A DNA stretch of 64,000 nucleotides from Collinsella aerofaciens. GTDB lineage: Bacteria > Actinomycetota > Coriobacteriia > Coriobacteriales > Coriobacteriaceae. The stretch is from NCBI RefSeq assembly GCF_902364945.1, contig NZ_CABJFS010000012.1, positions 3,511-67,510 on the forward strand. The letters are read 5' to 3'. Below, piece by piece: positions 23,114 to 32,682 of the stretch (positions are counted from its first letter, which is position 1; each line of letters starts with the position of its first letter). The notes beneath the pieces were generated by a model. It saw nothing but the letters and a program-made list of their open reading frames with translations, ran no database searches and had not been told where the DNA came from. The translations under genes were made by a program, and so were the position numbers.

Positions 23114-24502
23114 TCACTTATTTTGTAGATGAAATAATGACGATACTTCGTCTTTAAATAGGTAACAGGCAATGAAAATACTGCATATCAAAGAAATTGT
23201 TGACCACAGCAGTCCATACCAAAACGCAACACAAGAAAGCGCTATCCACAACGAGCACGGTATCACGATTTTATAACAGAGCTTAAAGCCGATTTCTCGG
23301 TTTAGTACGAACGCTCTAACTGCAAGATTTACAATAAACCCGAGAAGAACGGCAACATTTACTCCATTTGCGCCTAAAATATTGATAAATAAAGGCGAAA
23401 AGCCTACAGCGACTAAACCTGCAATTACCGTTGAAACGGTAATTGTCTTTGTTTTTTTGATAGCATAAAAAACGTTGCCAACAAAGCCAGAGTATCCACT
23501 AATTAAAGCAACGACAAGGGCAAGCGGGACTATATCGATTGCATCGCCATAGGAACCCCTGACGAAAAGTGGAAAGGCACACCTGAGCATGGGGAGCAGA
23601 AGAGCAAAGGCGGCCGATAAGAAAGTCAGATACGTACGGCATGCACGTGTATAAAAAAGAGAGTCTGCCCCTTTAGAGCTTTCTGAGAATGAAAGGTCTT
23701 GCCATGCATATGTAAAACACGTTGTTGCAAGAACTATGACCTGGCCAAATTTATTTCCAACAGAGAACACGCCGCTTGCAGCATTTCCGCTCATATAGTT
23801 GAAAACAAGTCGAGAAGCGCTTGATAATAGCCAATAAGAAGCCGTGTTCAAGCATAAGGGCGCAGCAAAACGCAATAGGCTTTTTGTTAGTTCGTTATCC
23901 TTTTCTGACGACTTGACTATCTCGCCAATACCAATAGTCCAGCCAAGATAAACACACTGAACTATTGAGCCTATTACATAACTGATATACAGAGCGGAAT
24001 AGTCAAAATGGAGTAAAAGAATCAGACCAATATTTGTAACTGCAATTACAACACTGCTCAAAATACCAGATAACGTAAACTCAGCGTTCTTTCCATAGCC
24101 CCTTGCTACAAAACAAAAAAACGTTGACGTAGATATTGCAACTCCATAACTCATCAACCATACCGGATGACCCAGAGAAAGGGATGAGCACAATACCACT
24201 CCAAGTATTACAAATACTACCGTCGCGCATAGTAACAGATATAGACCAGATCGAACAACTGTTGCCTTACTATTTCTGTCTGAGCGATCATACATAAAAC
24301 GTAAGACGGCAGACCAAAGTTCGAAGTATGCAATCGAACTTACAATTGTGATAAGAGTAAGCGAAATATCGTAAGCACCGTAATCTTCTGTTGGAATTTG
24401 AGAAGTGTATAACGGCAACATAATGATGCCGAGTGCTTTTGATAATCCAGAACCAAGCATAAACAGCAATGAGTTCTTAATAAAGCTTTTTTTACTGCCC
24501 AT
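23114..24502 (-). CDS. Polysaccharide flippase, Wzx-like
   Basis: A 462-residue membrane protein with about 12-14 hydrophobic segments. It starts MGSKKSFIKNSLLFMLGSGL and LPLYTSQIPTEDYGAYDIS, the typical opening of MATE/PST-type oligosaccharide flippases, which move lipid-linked repeat units across the cytoplasmic membrane. The start overlaps the upstream stop by 1 nt (TAATG). AT-rich, in contrast to capF and capE. Confidence 0.85.
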   Translation of the reverse strand: MGSKKSFIKNSLLFMLGSGLSKALGIIMLPLYTSQIPTEDYGAYDISLTLITIVSSIAYFELWSAVLRFMYDRSDRNSKATVVRSGLYLLLCATVVFVILGVVLCSSLSLGHPVWLMSYGVAISTSTFFCFVARGYGKNAEFTLSGILSSVVIAVTNIGLILLLHFDYSALYISYVIGSIVQCVYLGWTIGIGEIVKSSEKDNELTKSLLRFAAPLCLNTASYWLLSSASRLVFNYMSGNAASGVFSVGNKFGQVIVLATTCFTYAWQDLSFSESSKGADSLFYTRACRTYLTFLSAAFALLLPMLRCAFPLFVRGSYGDAIDIVPLALVVALISGYSGFVGNVFYAIKKTKTITVSTVIAGLVAVGFSPLFINILGANGVNVAVLLGFIVNLAVRAFVLNREIGFKLCYKIVIPCSLWIALSCVAFWYGLLWSTISLICSIFIACYLFKDEVSSLFHLQNK

Positions 24503-25689
24503 TATCTTGTAAATGCCCCTATGCAGTTTTTGATTTTTGACACAAAAGCGTTTTTAATTGCGCCGCATCTGTTTCTAATACACCATACGCGATGCTCATT
24601 ATCGAAATAAGAACCGCATGTTGCTTCAATACCTTCATTTACGTAACAATCAAAATAGTTAGCGCGTTTATTAGGGCAGTAGCTATGTCGATAAATTTCG
24701 AAGTCGAAATTGTCAACAGGGACCTCAATAGTGTCTTTCTTGATATCCTTCAGAAAGGTTAATCCATTTTCCGTATTTGCAAGAACAAGAGAGGTGCCAA
24801 GATCGTCATCAAACGCGGGGTCAATTAGCCAATAATCTGCCAGTGTTATATCTGCTTCATGACGTTTATACAGCTCACACGTATAACATGATTTTCTTAA
24901 GGAATAATTGCCCAAAAAGAAGAAGAAGTAATGGCAATTATCGAGGGAAGGTTCTTCTATATTCGATCCATCTGAAAAGTACCAACGCATGTGCTGCTCT
25001 CTCCAACCGTGACTTTTCTCGCGAAAGGTCACATCAGTCAAACGGCTCCCCTTTTGACTTTCGACTAGACGAGCGTAATCAGCAAAAAAACCGGGCGAAG
25101 GAACACCGTGACAGAAGAAATCAACTGTCAGTAAATTGGAGTACTGTTTTCCAAGATACCGGTTTAGTCCGATAACTTGACAAGGCGTGCCGCAAAACAG
25201 GACCTGTTCACCAGAACATAGATGCTGTTTTACACGAGCATAAGTTGGCCACGCCTCACTTTGGACATACTTAGAACGTAGGATTTTCTCCAAGGAATGC
25301 GTTTCCGTAGATGCATGTATAACCCTATGGCCCTCCGCATCGAAAACCGCTCCGAACACTACACCATTTGACTCTAAAACTCGCTTGGCTAGTAGACCCA
25401 TGATTCCGCCAGATGATCCAGCGGCTCTTTCGTCTTTTCGGGAGGCATATAGCGCTTCGATTTCAATCGGGTTATGTTTGGCACTATCCCGAGACGCCTG
25501 ACAGACATTGAGACACTTGTGACAGGCAATGCACTGATTATTATCTACGCGGGGGTAAGAAAAGCCTTCCCTATCGGTTGTCATACAAATTGAACCCGTC
25601 GGACACGCAGCGGCACATGCTCCACATCCTGTGCATAAGGAGGAAATCCCATCGATGTCCTCGATAGTCACTGACTCATTACCTGCCAT
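24502..25689 (-). CDS. F420 hydrogenase/dehydrogenase beta-subunit-like iron-sulfur protein
   Basis: The N-terminus carries two 4Fe-4S clusters: CTGCGACAAACPTGSI (about 17-32) and CIACHKCLNVC (about 53-63). The rest matches the FrhB-like family (SSGGIMGLLAKR, FCGTPCQVIGLNRYLG, CHGVPSPGFFADYARL, CELYKRHEADITLADYW). In polysaccharide clusters this family regularly sits beside polysaccharide pyruvyl transferases, as here (adjacent, no gap). The substrate is unknown; a redox step on a sugar or its carrier is the usual guess. Confidence 0.75.
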   Translation of the reverse strand: MAGNESVTIEDIDGISSLCTGCGACAAACPTGSICMTTDREGFSYPRVDNNQCIACHKCLNVCQASRDSAKHNPIEIEALYASRKDERAAGSSGGIMGLLAKRVLESNGVVFGAVFDAEGHRVIHASTETHSLEKILRSKYVQSEAWPTYARVKQHLCSGEQVLFCGTPCQVIGLNRYLGKQYSNLLTVDFFCHGVPSPGFFADYARLVESQKGSRLTDVTFREKSHGWREQHMRWYFSDGSNIEEPSLDNCHYFFFFLGNYSLRKSCYTCELYKRHEADITLADYWLIDPAFDDDLGTSLVLANTENGLTFLKDIKKDTIEVPVDNFDFEIYRHSYCPNKRANYFDCYVNEGIEATCGSYFDNEHRVWCIRNRCGAIKNAFVSKIKNCIGAFTR

Positions 25690-26835
25690 CTATTCGCCGA
25701 TTCCTGAAAGAGCTGAAATCAAATATTTTTCGCTATCGGAACGCCATGCGGCAAGCCTATTATGAGTTTCTGAATAATCAATTTTCATTGCAAGGGCCCG
25801 ATCCCATTCTGAAGATGAAGCTACGTACCTGCAGCTCATTCCAAGACGATCAAGCAAGCCTTCCATTCTTGAATTCATCGATTTTTTGGAGCCGATAGCA
25901 TCTCGTGGAAAAACAATACATGGCGTTTTGTATAACGTCGAAAATACCGTGGCATGGAAGGAATCGGTACAGACTAAATCAGCATCGCGAATAATTGCAA
26001 TAAATTCTGACGGGCCAATATCCCAACGCGTTTTGAAAGAGGAGTCAACGGATGCAGGTATATTAATAATAGGAAGACCAAGCTTATTGGCAGTATCCTT
26101 GATTTTTGAATCGAATTCGTTACGCTCTCCAAATTTGTATACCGCTATGTAACGTTCCGGAAGCCAGTCAGGTCGAATTGCAATCTTATCGTAGTCTTTA
26201 TCGGTAAGAAGCATAGTCGGATCAACGACTACCGGAGCTTTAACTCCAGCATCGGCAAGTAGCTTAGCGCCGGAATCCTCGCGTACGGAAACATAATCAA
26301 TCCCGGCAACAAACTCTGCAAGATTGTCGTAGCACGCATCGGGAAGAACGGAAACACCAAAGCTTGGAGCATATGCTATCGTGAGACGCTCGCCAACAGC
26401 AAATTGCAAGAAATAACCAGGGTCATTGACTCCTCCATGGACTCTTGGGTTCCATACCTGGTCGCTTCCACAAATATAACAATCAAAATCATCGACAGAT
26501 TTTTTTAATGCTGCAAAATCATAAGTTTCGTTTGATATTACGAGGTGAGCATTCTGAAACTTCTGAAAATACCTACTACGGGCTTGACGAACCTTTTTTG
26601 TTAAAACAGTTCCGAGCGCCTGTCGGAAGGTGTTCCCTGAAAAGAAAATACCCTTAAAACGAACGACCGGACTCATCTTTTTATTTAACATAGGTTCATT
26701 ATCCCCATGATAAAGAATATCGCTGGGTTCATGTCCCTCAAGAATTAACCAGCGCTGCAGGGCATATGCCTGCAAAATAGCTCCATAATTGTCATTAAAC
26801 GACGGAGTTGAAGTTAAGATTCCAATTTTAGCCAC
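25690..26835 (-). CDS. Polysaccharide pyruvyl transferase family protein
   Basis: The 381-aa protein begins MAKIGILTSTPSFNDNYGAI, followed by CYICGSDQVWNPR, AYAPSFGVS, VSVREDSGAKLL, VVDPTMLL and VCTDSFHATVFS. These are the signature blocks of the pyruvyl-transferase (CsaB/WcaK-like) family, which puts pyruvate ketals on sugars from phosphoenolpyruvate. It is packed between capE (3 nt) and the iron-sulfur protein. AT-rich. Confidence 0.8.
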   Translation of the reverse strand: MAKIGILTSTPSFNDNYGAILQAYALQRWLILEGHEPSDILYHGDNEPMLNKKMSPVVRFKGIFFSGNTFRQALGTVLTKKVRQARSRYFQKFQNAHLVISNETYDFAALKKSVDDFDCYICGSDQVWNPRVHGGVNDPGYFLQFAVGERLTIAYAPSFGVSVLPDACYDNLAEFVAGIDYVSVREDSGAKLLADAGVKAPVVVDPTMLLTDKDYDKIAIRPDWLPERYIAVYKFGERNEFDSKIKDTANKLGLPIINIPASVDSSFKTRWDIGPSEFIAIIRDADLVCTDSFHATVFSTLYKTPCIVFPRDAIGSKKSMNSRMEGLLDRLGMSCRYVASSSEWDRALAMKIDYSETHNRLAAWRSDSEKYLISALSGIGE

Positions 26836-26838
26836 TGT

Positions 26839-27897
26839 CTACTGCACCGCCTCGTGCTCGCGGCCCTCGAGTGCCAGCTGCACGTACTCGGCCGTCTTGA
26901 TCTTGGCGATGGTGCCCTCCACGTCGAGTCTCTCGGTGTTGTGGGAGGTGTAGGACTCGTCGGCCTGGGTCTCCACCTCGCCGTCCACGACGAACTTGTC
27001 GTAGTTCAGGTCGCGCGAGTCGCAGGCCACGCGGTAGTAGCCGCCCATGTCCTCGGACCTCAGTCGCTCCTCGCGGGTCATGAGGGTCTCGAAGAGCTTC
27101 TCGCCGTGGCGGGTGCCGATCACCTGGGTGCCCACGCGGCCGAAGACCTCCTGGACGGCCTCGGCGAGGTCGCCGATGGTGGACGCCGGCGCCTTCTGGA
27201 TGAACAGGTCGCCGGGGTTGGCGTGCTCGAAGGCGAACTGCACCAGGTCCACCGCCTCGTCCAGGTTCATGAGGAAGCGGGTCATGTTGGGGTCGGTGAC
27301 CGTCAGCGGCTCGCCCTTGCGGATGCGGTCGATGAACAGCGGGATGACGCTGCCGCGCGAGCACATGACGTTGCCGTAGCGGGTGCAGCAGATGGTGGTG
27401 CGGCCGGCGCCGTTGCGGGCGTTGGCGTAGATTATGGACTCCATCATGGCCTTGGACTTGCCCATGGCGTTGATGGGGTATGCGGCCTTGTCGGTGGACA
27501 GGCACACGACGCGGTCGACGCCCTCCTCAATCGCTGCGTGCAGCACGTTGTCCGTGCCGATGACGTTGGTGCGGACGGCCTCCATGGGGAAGAACTCGCA
27601 GGAGGGCACCTGCTTGAGGGCGGCGGCGTGGAAGATGTAGTCCACGCCGTGCATGGCGTCGCGCACGCTCTGGGCGTTGCGGACGTCGCCGATGAAGAAG
27701 CGCACCTTGGAGGCGAGCTCGGGCGACCTCTCCTGCAGGCGGTGGCGCATGTCGTCCTGCTTCTTCTCATCGCGGGAGAAGATGCGGATCTCGGCCAGGT
27801 CGGTGTTCATGAAGTGCTTGAGCACGGTGTTGCCGAACGAGCCGGTGCCACCCGTGATCATGAGGGTCTTGTCTTTAAATGCAGTGCTTGATTTCAT
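26839..27897 (-). CDS. capE: UDP-GlcNAc 4,6-dehydratase/5-epimerase, CapE/FnlA-type
   Basis: The Rossmann motif GGTGSFGN lies at ~16-23, then FSRDEKKQDDMRH, HAAALKQVPSCE and STDKAAYPINAMGKSKA. The Met in place of the usual Tyr (M-x3-K) is characteristic of CapE/FnlA. It converts UDP-GlcNAc to the 4-keto-L-arabino hexosulose, first step to UDP-L-FucNAc, with CapF and CapG made from the same operon. Start overlaps the upstream stop (TAATG). High GC. Confidence 0.9.
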   Translation of the reverse strand: MKSSTAFKDKTLMITGGTGSFGNTVLKHFMNTDLAEIRIFSRDEKKQDDMRHRLQERSPELASKVRFFIGDVRNAQSVRDAMHGVDYIFHAAALKQVPSCEFFPMEAVRTNVIGTDNVLHAAIEEGVDRVVCLSTDKAAYPINAMGKSKAMMESIIYANARNGAGRTTICCTRYGNVMCSRGSVIPLFIDRIRKGEPLTVTDPNMTRFLMNLDEAVDLVQFAFEHANPGDLFIQKAPASTIGDLAEAVQEVFGRVGTQVIGTRHGEKLFETLMTREERLRSEDMGGYYRVACDSRDLNYDKFVVDGEVETQADESYTSHNTERLDVEGTIAKIKTAEYVQLALEGREHEAVQ

Positions 27898-29114
27898 TAT
27901 TTATCTCCTAATAACTCGATAAGGTCACAAAACGCCGACGGCGTGTTGTTCCAGAAGTTTTTCTCAAGCTCTTCCACCGTAGGCGGTTCATGAGACATAC
28001 GGAGGAAGTCGCGAAGCTTTGTCGCCGCCTCAGAGGCATCACTCCTTTCATCCAATAGCAGCACGTCGCCGTAACGCTTCAAGTACGGCATGCTTGGCTC
28101 GTCATCTATGGGATAAGTAGCCAATATGGGTTTGCGCAAGGCCATGAGCTCGAACACTTTCGAGGGTGTCATGTTGTCTAGGCGATTTCCGAGGGTGAGT
28201 ACGAAATCTGCCGAACGCAAAAGCGCCACGGCATCGCCGTGCGAAAGACGCCCCCGAATCTCAATGCGTCGGTCACTCGAAGCTGCCGCATTGAGATCGT
28301 CATTGGCTGCATCACCGACGAACACAACTCGCAGCGGTTCCTCCGGCATGCAGGAAAGCACGTTCAGGAAGAAGCGAGGTGAGCGAATCCCCTTGGGAAG
28401 AGAACCCGCATAGACGATAGTCTTTACTCCTTTGGGAGTACCAGGATCGTCGGAACAATCGACCATCCTATGAAGGTCGAGCAAGGGGAGATCTAAGAAG
28501 CGCATTTTTTCGAACCATGGTTCGTTAACACATCGATCCATATGGAAACAGCGGGCTGACTCCATAGACACGACAACATCGGCATTGTCGAGCAACTCGC
28601 GATCCCAACGTTTGCCTCGCTCCTCAAGTTGTTTTGCAGATAAAAAGCGCGGGCCATAACCGCCCACAAAGCTGTCCAGGAACCAAGCAATGTAGTGAAG
28701 CCGTGGGTTCCGGGATTTGGCCTCATGCGCAGCGATGAGAGCGTCGATTTGAGTGTATGCCCCCACCACGATGTCGGCGCCGACGCAAGCCTCGCAAACT
28801 GCCCTGGTCACGCGTCGAGAATAGCCTTTTGACACAAGGGGCCACGTGCCCAAAGAGCGCAGCATTCCGAAACGGTTGGCCGCGACGATAGCAGTATGGG
28901 CAGCCGAACGACCGGGATGTCTCGCAAGTGCTACGTCGACCCAGCGGGGATCGATCTCGCGAAACTCTACCCCATCCTGTCGGTCGTGTGATTCAAACTC
29001 ATGGTTACAAACCCAAACGACCTCGTGCCCGCGTCGCACTAGCTCCGAGACAACGGCCTGTGCACATATCCCGTTGGCGCTCAACCGCTGAAGTGCAGCG
29101 ATGACAATTTTCAT
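27897..29114 (-). CDS. Glycosyltransferase, GT4-like
   Basis: The ATG at 29114 overlaps the wzy stop by ATGA and follows GAGGTG, so it is preferred over 29135. The protein starts MKIVIAALQRLSANGICAQA with the GT-B glycine-containing loop, then RRGHEVVWVCN. The C-terminal half has IVYAGSLPKGIRSPRFF, IEIRGRLSHGDAVALLRSAD and LDNMTPSKVFELMALRKPI, the GT4-type donor-binding E-x7-E-like region. Sugar specificity unknown. Confidence 0.75.
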   Translation of the reverse strand: MKIVIAALQRLSANGICAQAVVSELVRRGHEVVWVCNHEFESHDRQDGVEFREIDPRWVDVALARHPGRSAAHTAIVAANRFGMLRSLGTWPLVSKGYSRRVTRAVCEACVGADIVVGAYTQIDALIAAHEAKSRNPRLHYIAWFLDSFVGGYGPRFLSAKQLEERGKRWDRELLDNADVVVSMESARCFHMDRCVNEPWFEKMRFLDLPLLDLHRMVDCSDDPGTPKGVKTIVYAGSLPKGIRSPRFFLNVLSCMPEEPLRVVFVGDAANDDLNAAASSDRRIEIRGRLSHGDAVALLRSADFVLTLGNRLDNMTPSKVFELMALRKPILATYPIDDEPSMPYLKRYGDVLLLDERSDASEAATKLRDFLRMSHEPPTVEELEKNFWNNTPSAFCDLIELLGDK

Positions 29115-30385
29115 TGCTGCACCTCGGCTTCGCATTCAGCGGCAGCTTTTTCGCTGCGAATGAATCCCTCGAGGAGGATGACCATGAAAGCAAATCTGTA
29201 GGAAAAGAGAATTGATTCATATGCCATAACAACGATCAAGACTATGCACAGGGCTCGGGACATACGTCCATTACATTGCTTAAACAAGGATCCAACATAA
29301 AAAACAAGGGCGCAGAATCCAATAATTCCAGAATAATTGAGCGTCTGAATCCATGTCGCACAGTAATTTAGGCCGTCGCTGTCAAACCCGGTGGACAGCG
29401 CGTTGTAGCTCATATAAGAACCAAGGTTGTTAAGACCAACTCCAACAACCTGATGAAAGGAGTCGAGAAATCCAAAGCATATGAATCCGCGGATAACTCT
29501 ATTATCCAACGAGCCTCCGGCAGCAAGCCTCTCGCCCGCCGCGGTTATCCAGTCGACATTATGAAACGGAAGGTACAGAACAGCAACGAGAAGCATTAAC
29601 GATGCAACAAGAAAGTCAAGTTGTGTCTTCTTCTTAAAAACAAGGAAAAAGATCAATACCAGGATTGAGGCAAGCAAACCTGAGTTTGCTGAGCTGAGAG
29701 CATAAGTGACCACCAGCAAAACAAATCTAGGAAGTGATTTATCCTTCTCCCCTATGGCAAATATAACCAAAGCCGGCAAGGTGAAAAGTGAATAATAGCT
29801 GGGTTCGAGGAAGAGCGAGGACGGCCTGAAATACCATTGGTACTTGTCGGTCCAAGTGTCAAAGGTCTTCTCAGGTGAGAAGACTAGGCTGTCAGATATG
29901 ACAATGGGGAGATAGCCGCCGCTCGCAAGATGGTAAACATACTGGATAACCAGGTATAGCGCGGCAACAGTGACGAGTAGCAGATAAAGGTCTCGAACGG
30001 CGTCCCAGGAGAAATGTCTCCGCGCAACCAATATTAAACCTGCGTAAAAAACTAGCCTCGCAACGAGTGTCCAAAACTCGCCGAAAGAAAAGTAATCGAA
30101 AGTGAAACCGCCGATGACACTTAACCCAATCGAGACTAGGTAGAAGAAAAATAGGGAACGATCAACCAAAGTGCCAATAATTTTCCCGTCAGCAATAAGA
30201 AAACCAAGGATGAAGGGGGCAACTAATATTTCACCGAGCGAAACCACGTTGCCCACGCCGATATACTGTTGTAAAAAGGGCAAAAGAATAACTAGTACGC
30301 TGAAACACTTGTTTGCGAACGAGGCTGTCGTTATCGCGACTGGAGCCTTTATCCGCGAACAGGCAACTGAGTTGATTCCGACCAT
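29111..30385 (-). CDS. Polysaccharide polymerase, Wzy-like
   Basis: The 424-aa membrane protein has about 10-11 hydrophobic helices and a large central soluble loop (SDSLVFSPEKTF ... YFRPSSLFLEPSYYS), the layout of O-antigen/capsule polymerases. FRPSSLFLEPS resembles the conserved external-loop motif of such enzymes. It would join lipid-linked repeats outside the membrane after the flippase. Sequence conservation of Wzy is poor, so the call relies on topology and operon. Confidence 0.75.
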   Translation of the reverse strand: MVGINSVACSRIKAPVAITTASFANKCFSVLVILLPFLQQYIGVGNVVSLGEILVAPFILGFLIADGKIIGTLVDRSLFFFYLVSIGLSVIGGFTFDYFSFGEFWTLVARLVFYAGLILVARRHFSWDAVRDLYLLLVTVAALYLVIQYVYHLASGGYLPIVISDSLVFSPEKTFDTWTDKYQWYFRPSSLFLEPSYYSLFTLPALVIFAIGEKDKSLPRFVLLVVTYALSSANSGLLASILVLIFFLVFKKKTQLDFLVASLMLLVAVLYLPFHNVDWITAAGERLAAGGSLDNRVIRGFICFGFLDSFHQVVGVGLNNLGSYMSYNALSTGFDSDGLNYCATWIQTLNYSGIIGFCALVFYVGSLFKQCNGRMSRALCIVLIVVMAYESILFSYRFAFMVILLEGFIRSEKAAAECEAEVQQ

Positions 30386-30388
30386 CTA

Positions 30389-31471
30389 CTACTCCATCCC
30401 GAAGAAAGCTCGGATAGCAGCATCGGCCGCGTTGTTATCGGCGCGCACGGAGGCAAGCTCGTCAGCACAGGCCTTGTCAAGTACGGCGCGGTCCAGTCCG
30501 CAATAGTATTCGTAAATTGCGTCCGCAAGGCCTTTTGCTTCGTAGTCAACCGCCAAACCAAGGCCTTTGGTTTTCACCTCATCGCCCATAATGGACCCCT
30601 GAGTACACACCTGCGGGATGCCGTACTGAACGGCGTCATAATACTTGTTGCTCATGGCCCCAACCATCACGGAGTCATTCTCATAGACGTTGTGCACGAT
30701 GTCCGTCTCGGCAGCGAAGTAAGCGCGCTCCTCAGCATAATAGGCACCATGGAAGTAAACGTTGTGGAAACCGTGCTCCGCAACATGAGCCTTAAGGCGC
30801 TCGGCGACCTCTTCCTCTCGGCCGTTGTAGTGCAGTTCGAAGCGCTCGTCGCCACCCAAGGCATCAATCATGGCAATATTGGCTCGCTCATGACGAATCA
30901 TGCCCCAGTACCGTACGCGGATGGGCGTGCCCTCCGAGAACTCTTTCGTCCTCGGAGGGCACTCGGAGGCCAGCAGGTTGTGCTTAAGCATCACGCCGGA
31001 AGCGTTGTCGAGATACCTGAAGAATGCCGGAGAGCTCGCCAGCACAAGGCCAGCATTCCGTGACAATAGAAGAATGAGCTTCCGATAAAATCCTAAACTC
31101 TCATGGCTAACATCGCGGTAGTCGAGGATATACCTGCCGCGAAAGTCCCCCTTCAAGCGATCGAGAATCGTAATACCTGGCGTCGAATGCAGTACCACAA
31201 TCCGGTCATAGCCCTCGGAGTCAATGACGCCCAAGGCGAACTTTCGAAATCGCGCGAAGTGCGGAAGCTTCTTCTGAATAGGGTCGGCATCCTCCACGTG
31301 ATCGCCGAACACAAAAGACTTGGAAATACCTTTCGGTACGGGCGCATCGGGGCGCCCGTTGCGGTTCCAACTGACCAAATGAAGCTCATTCGAGCCGCCG
31401 AGTAGACGAACGTAGTCGTACATATAGGGCATATGGGCTATACGAACAAAACCAAGTAAGAGTACCTTCAT
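30389..31471 (-). CDS. Glycosyltransferase (GT-B, GT4-like)
   Basis: The 360-aa protein starts MKVLLLGFVRIAHMPYMYDY, then VSWNRNGRPDAP, VLHSTPGITIL, YILDYRDVSHES and VLASSPAFFRYL. A C-terminal donor-binding part follows (VRYWGMIRHERANI, FELHYNGREEEV, NVYFHGAY, MSNKYYDAVQYGIPQV). It is packed between two other transferase/polymerase genes with a 1-nt overlap upstream. Specific sugar unknown. Confidence 0.75.
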   Translation of the reverse strand: MKVLLLGFVRIAHMPYMYDYVRLLGGSNELHLVSWNRNGRPDAPVPKGISKSFVFGDHVEDADPIQKKLPHFARFRKFALGVIDSEGYDRIVVLHSTPGITILDRLKGDFRGRYILDYRDVSHESLGFYRKLILLLSRNAGLVLASSPAFFRYLDNASGVMLKHNLLASECPPRTKEFSEGTPIRVRYWGMIRHERANIAMIDALGGDERFELHYNGREEEVAERLKAHVAEHGFHNVYFHGAYYAEERAYFAAETDIVHNVYENDSVMVGAMSNKYYDAVQYGIPQVCTQGSIMGDEVKTKGLGLAVDYEAKGLADAIYEYYCGLDRAVLDKACADELASVRADNNAADAAIRAFFGME

Positions 31472-32682
31472 TAGGCTTCACCGCCCCTGCGGATACCCTC
31501 GAGCACCTGTTCCATTCTCTTCACACACACAGTGCGCGAAAGGTTTTCACGTGCGTACGCTCTTCCGTGCTCGCATAGGCGCGTCAGGCGCTCAGGGTCA
31601 CCATGGAGCGTTCGTATGGCCGTGGCCAACTCCTCGGCGTTATCAATCTCAACGCAAACGCCCAAATCCTCGCGCTCTACCATGGCAGCGTAGAGCGAGT
31701 CTTTTTCTACAGAGCTCACGATTGCCTTGCCGCAAGCGAGAAGGATGGGCATCTTGGATGGAGTACCCGTGTAGATGACCTCACGACGCAGGGGAATTAA
31801 GCACACATCGCCAGTGGAGTACACATCAGGCACCATATCGACGGGTTGCAGTGGGTAGAACGCAACGTTAGTAAGGCCCTCGGCGTCCACAGCGTCCATG
31901 AAATCCTTCTTCACGCAGCCGTCACCGATGATTTGCACCACGATGTCGGGCTCGTCACGCAAAAGCTTAGCCACCTCGAACATTGTCTTCCAATTGAACT
32001 GCAGTCCAACGCTGCCAGCAAACTGAACGTAGAACTTGTCGTGGGAGATATCGAATTTCTTGACGAAGCGATTCTTCTCCCAGGGTATGTCGTAGTTTCT
32101 ACGGTCATCAAACCAGGGTGGAACGATATGCAGCCTGGGGCGAGGACAGCCCGCATCGGCGCATGCCTCCACCATGTCCTCGGAGAGCACCACAACCGCC
32201 GACGACATACGGTATACAGCCCGAGAGAGCAGGTCCATACCAGCGTAAACCATTTTATTAATGTTCAGGCTCTTTGTCTGACCCGGCCACACGTCGTAGA
32301 CGTTGTAGAGCACAGGCTTGCGCACAAACAGTTTGAGAAGCACCTCTTGGAAAAACACCGTGGGACAAGACTGGAGAAACACCACATCAAAATCGCGGCG
32401 TTTAATCGCATAAGAAATCATTTGGAAGGCGTACTTCGCTTCATCCAGATAACGCACAACGAAGTTGCTCTTGTCAATGACTTTGCGTGACAGCGTGTCC
32501 ACGGTCAGCCCATCGCGTCCTACGAGCGTCCCCGGAAGCACATCATAGGTGTGCTTCCGTTCGCTCTGAATAAGGTGAACGCGGTTACCCAATTTTAAAA
32601 AACCGTCAATGAGCTGCTCTGCCATCTGGTTATTGGGACTCGCGGTGTCGAAGCCATCCATGGTGATATATAAAATATTCAT
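31471..32682 (-). CDS. Glycosyltransferase family 4 (WbuB-like)
   Basis: MNILYITMDGFDTASPNNQM is the usual start of WbuB-like GT4 enzymes. Other marks are VVFLQSCPTVFFQEVLLKLF, LYNVYDVWPGQT, VVLSEDMVEACADAGCP, VQFAGSVGLQFNWKT, IQIIGDGCVKKDF and GTPSKMPILLACGKAIV. WbuB in E. coli transfers L-FucNAc, which fits the CapEFG pathway in this operon, but the donor here is an inference. Adjacent to the sugar-transferase gene with no gap. Confidence 0.8.
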   Translation of the reverse strand: MNILYITMDGFDTASPNNQMAEQLIDGFLKLGNRVHLIQSERKHTYDVLPGTLVGRDGLTVDTLSRKVIDKSNFVVRYLDEAKYAFQMISYAIKRRDFDVVFLQSCPTVFFQEVLLKLFVRKPVLYNVYDVWPGQTKSLNINKMVYAGMDLLSRAVYRMSSAVVVLSEDMVEACADAGCPRPRLHIVPPWFDDRRNYDIPWEKNRFVKKFDISHDKFYVQFAGSVGLQFNWKTMFEVAKLLRDEPDIVVQIIGDGCVKKDFMDAVDAEGLTNVAFYPLQPVDMVPDVYSTGDVCLIPLRREVIYTGTPSKMPILLACGKAIVSSVEKDSLYAAMVEREDLGVCVEIDNAEELATAIRTLHGDPERLTRLCEHGRAYARENLSRTVCVKRMEQVLEGIRRGGEA

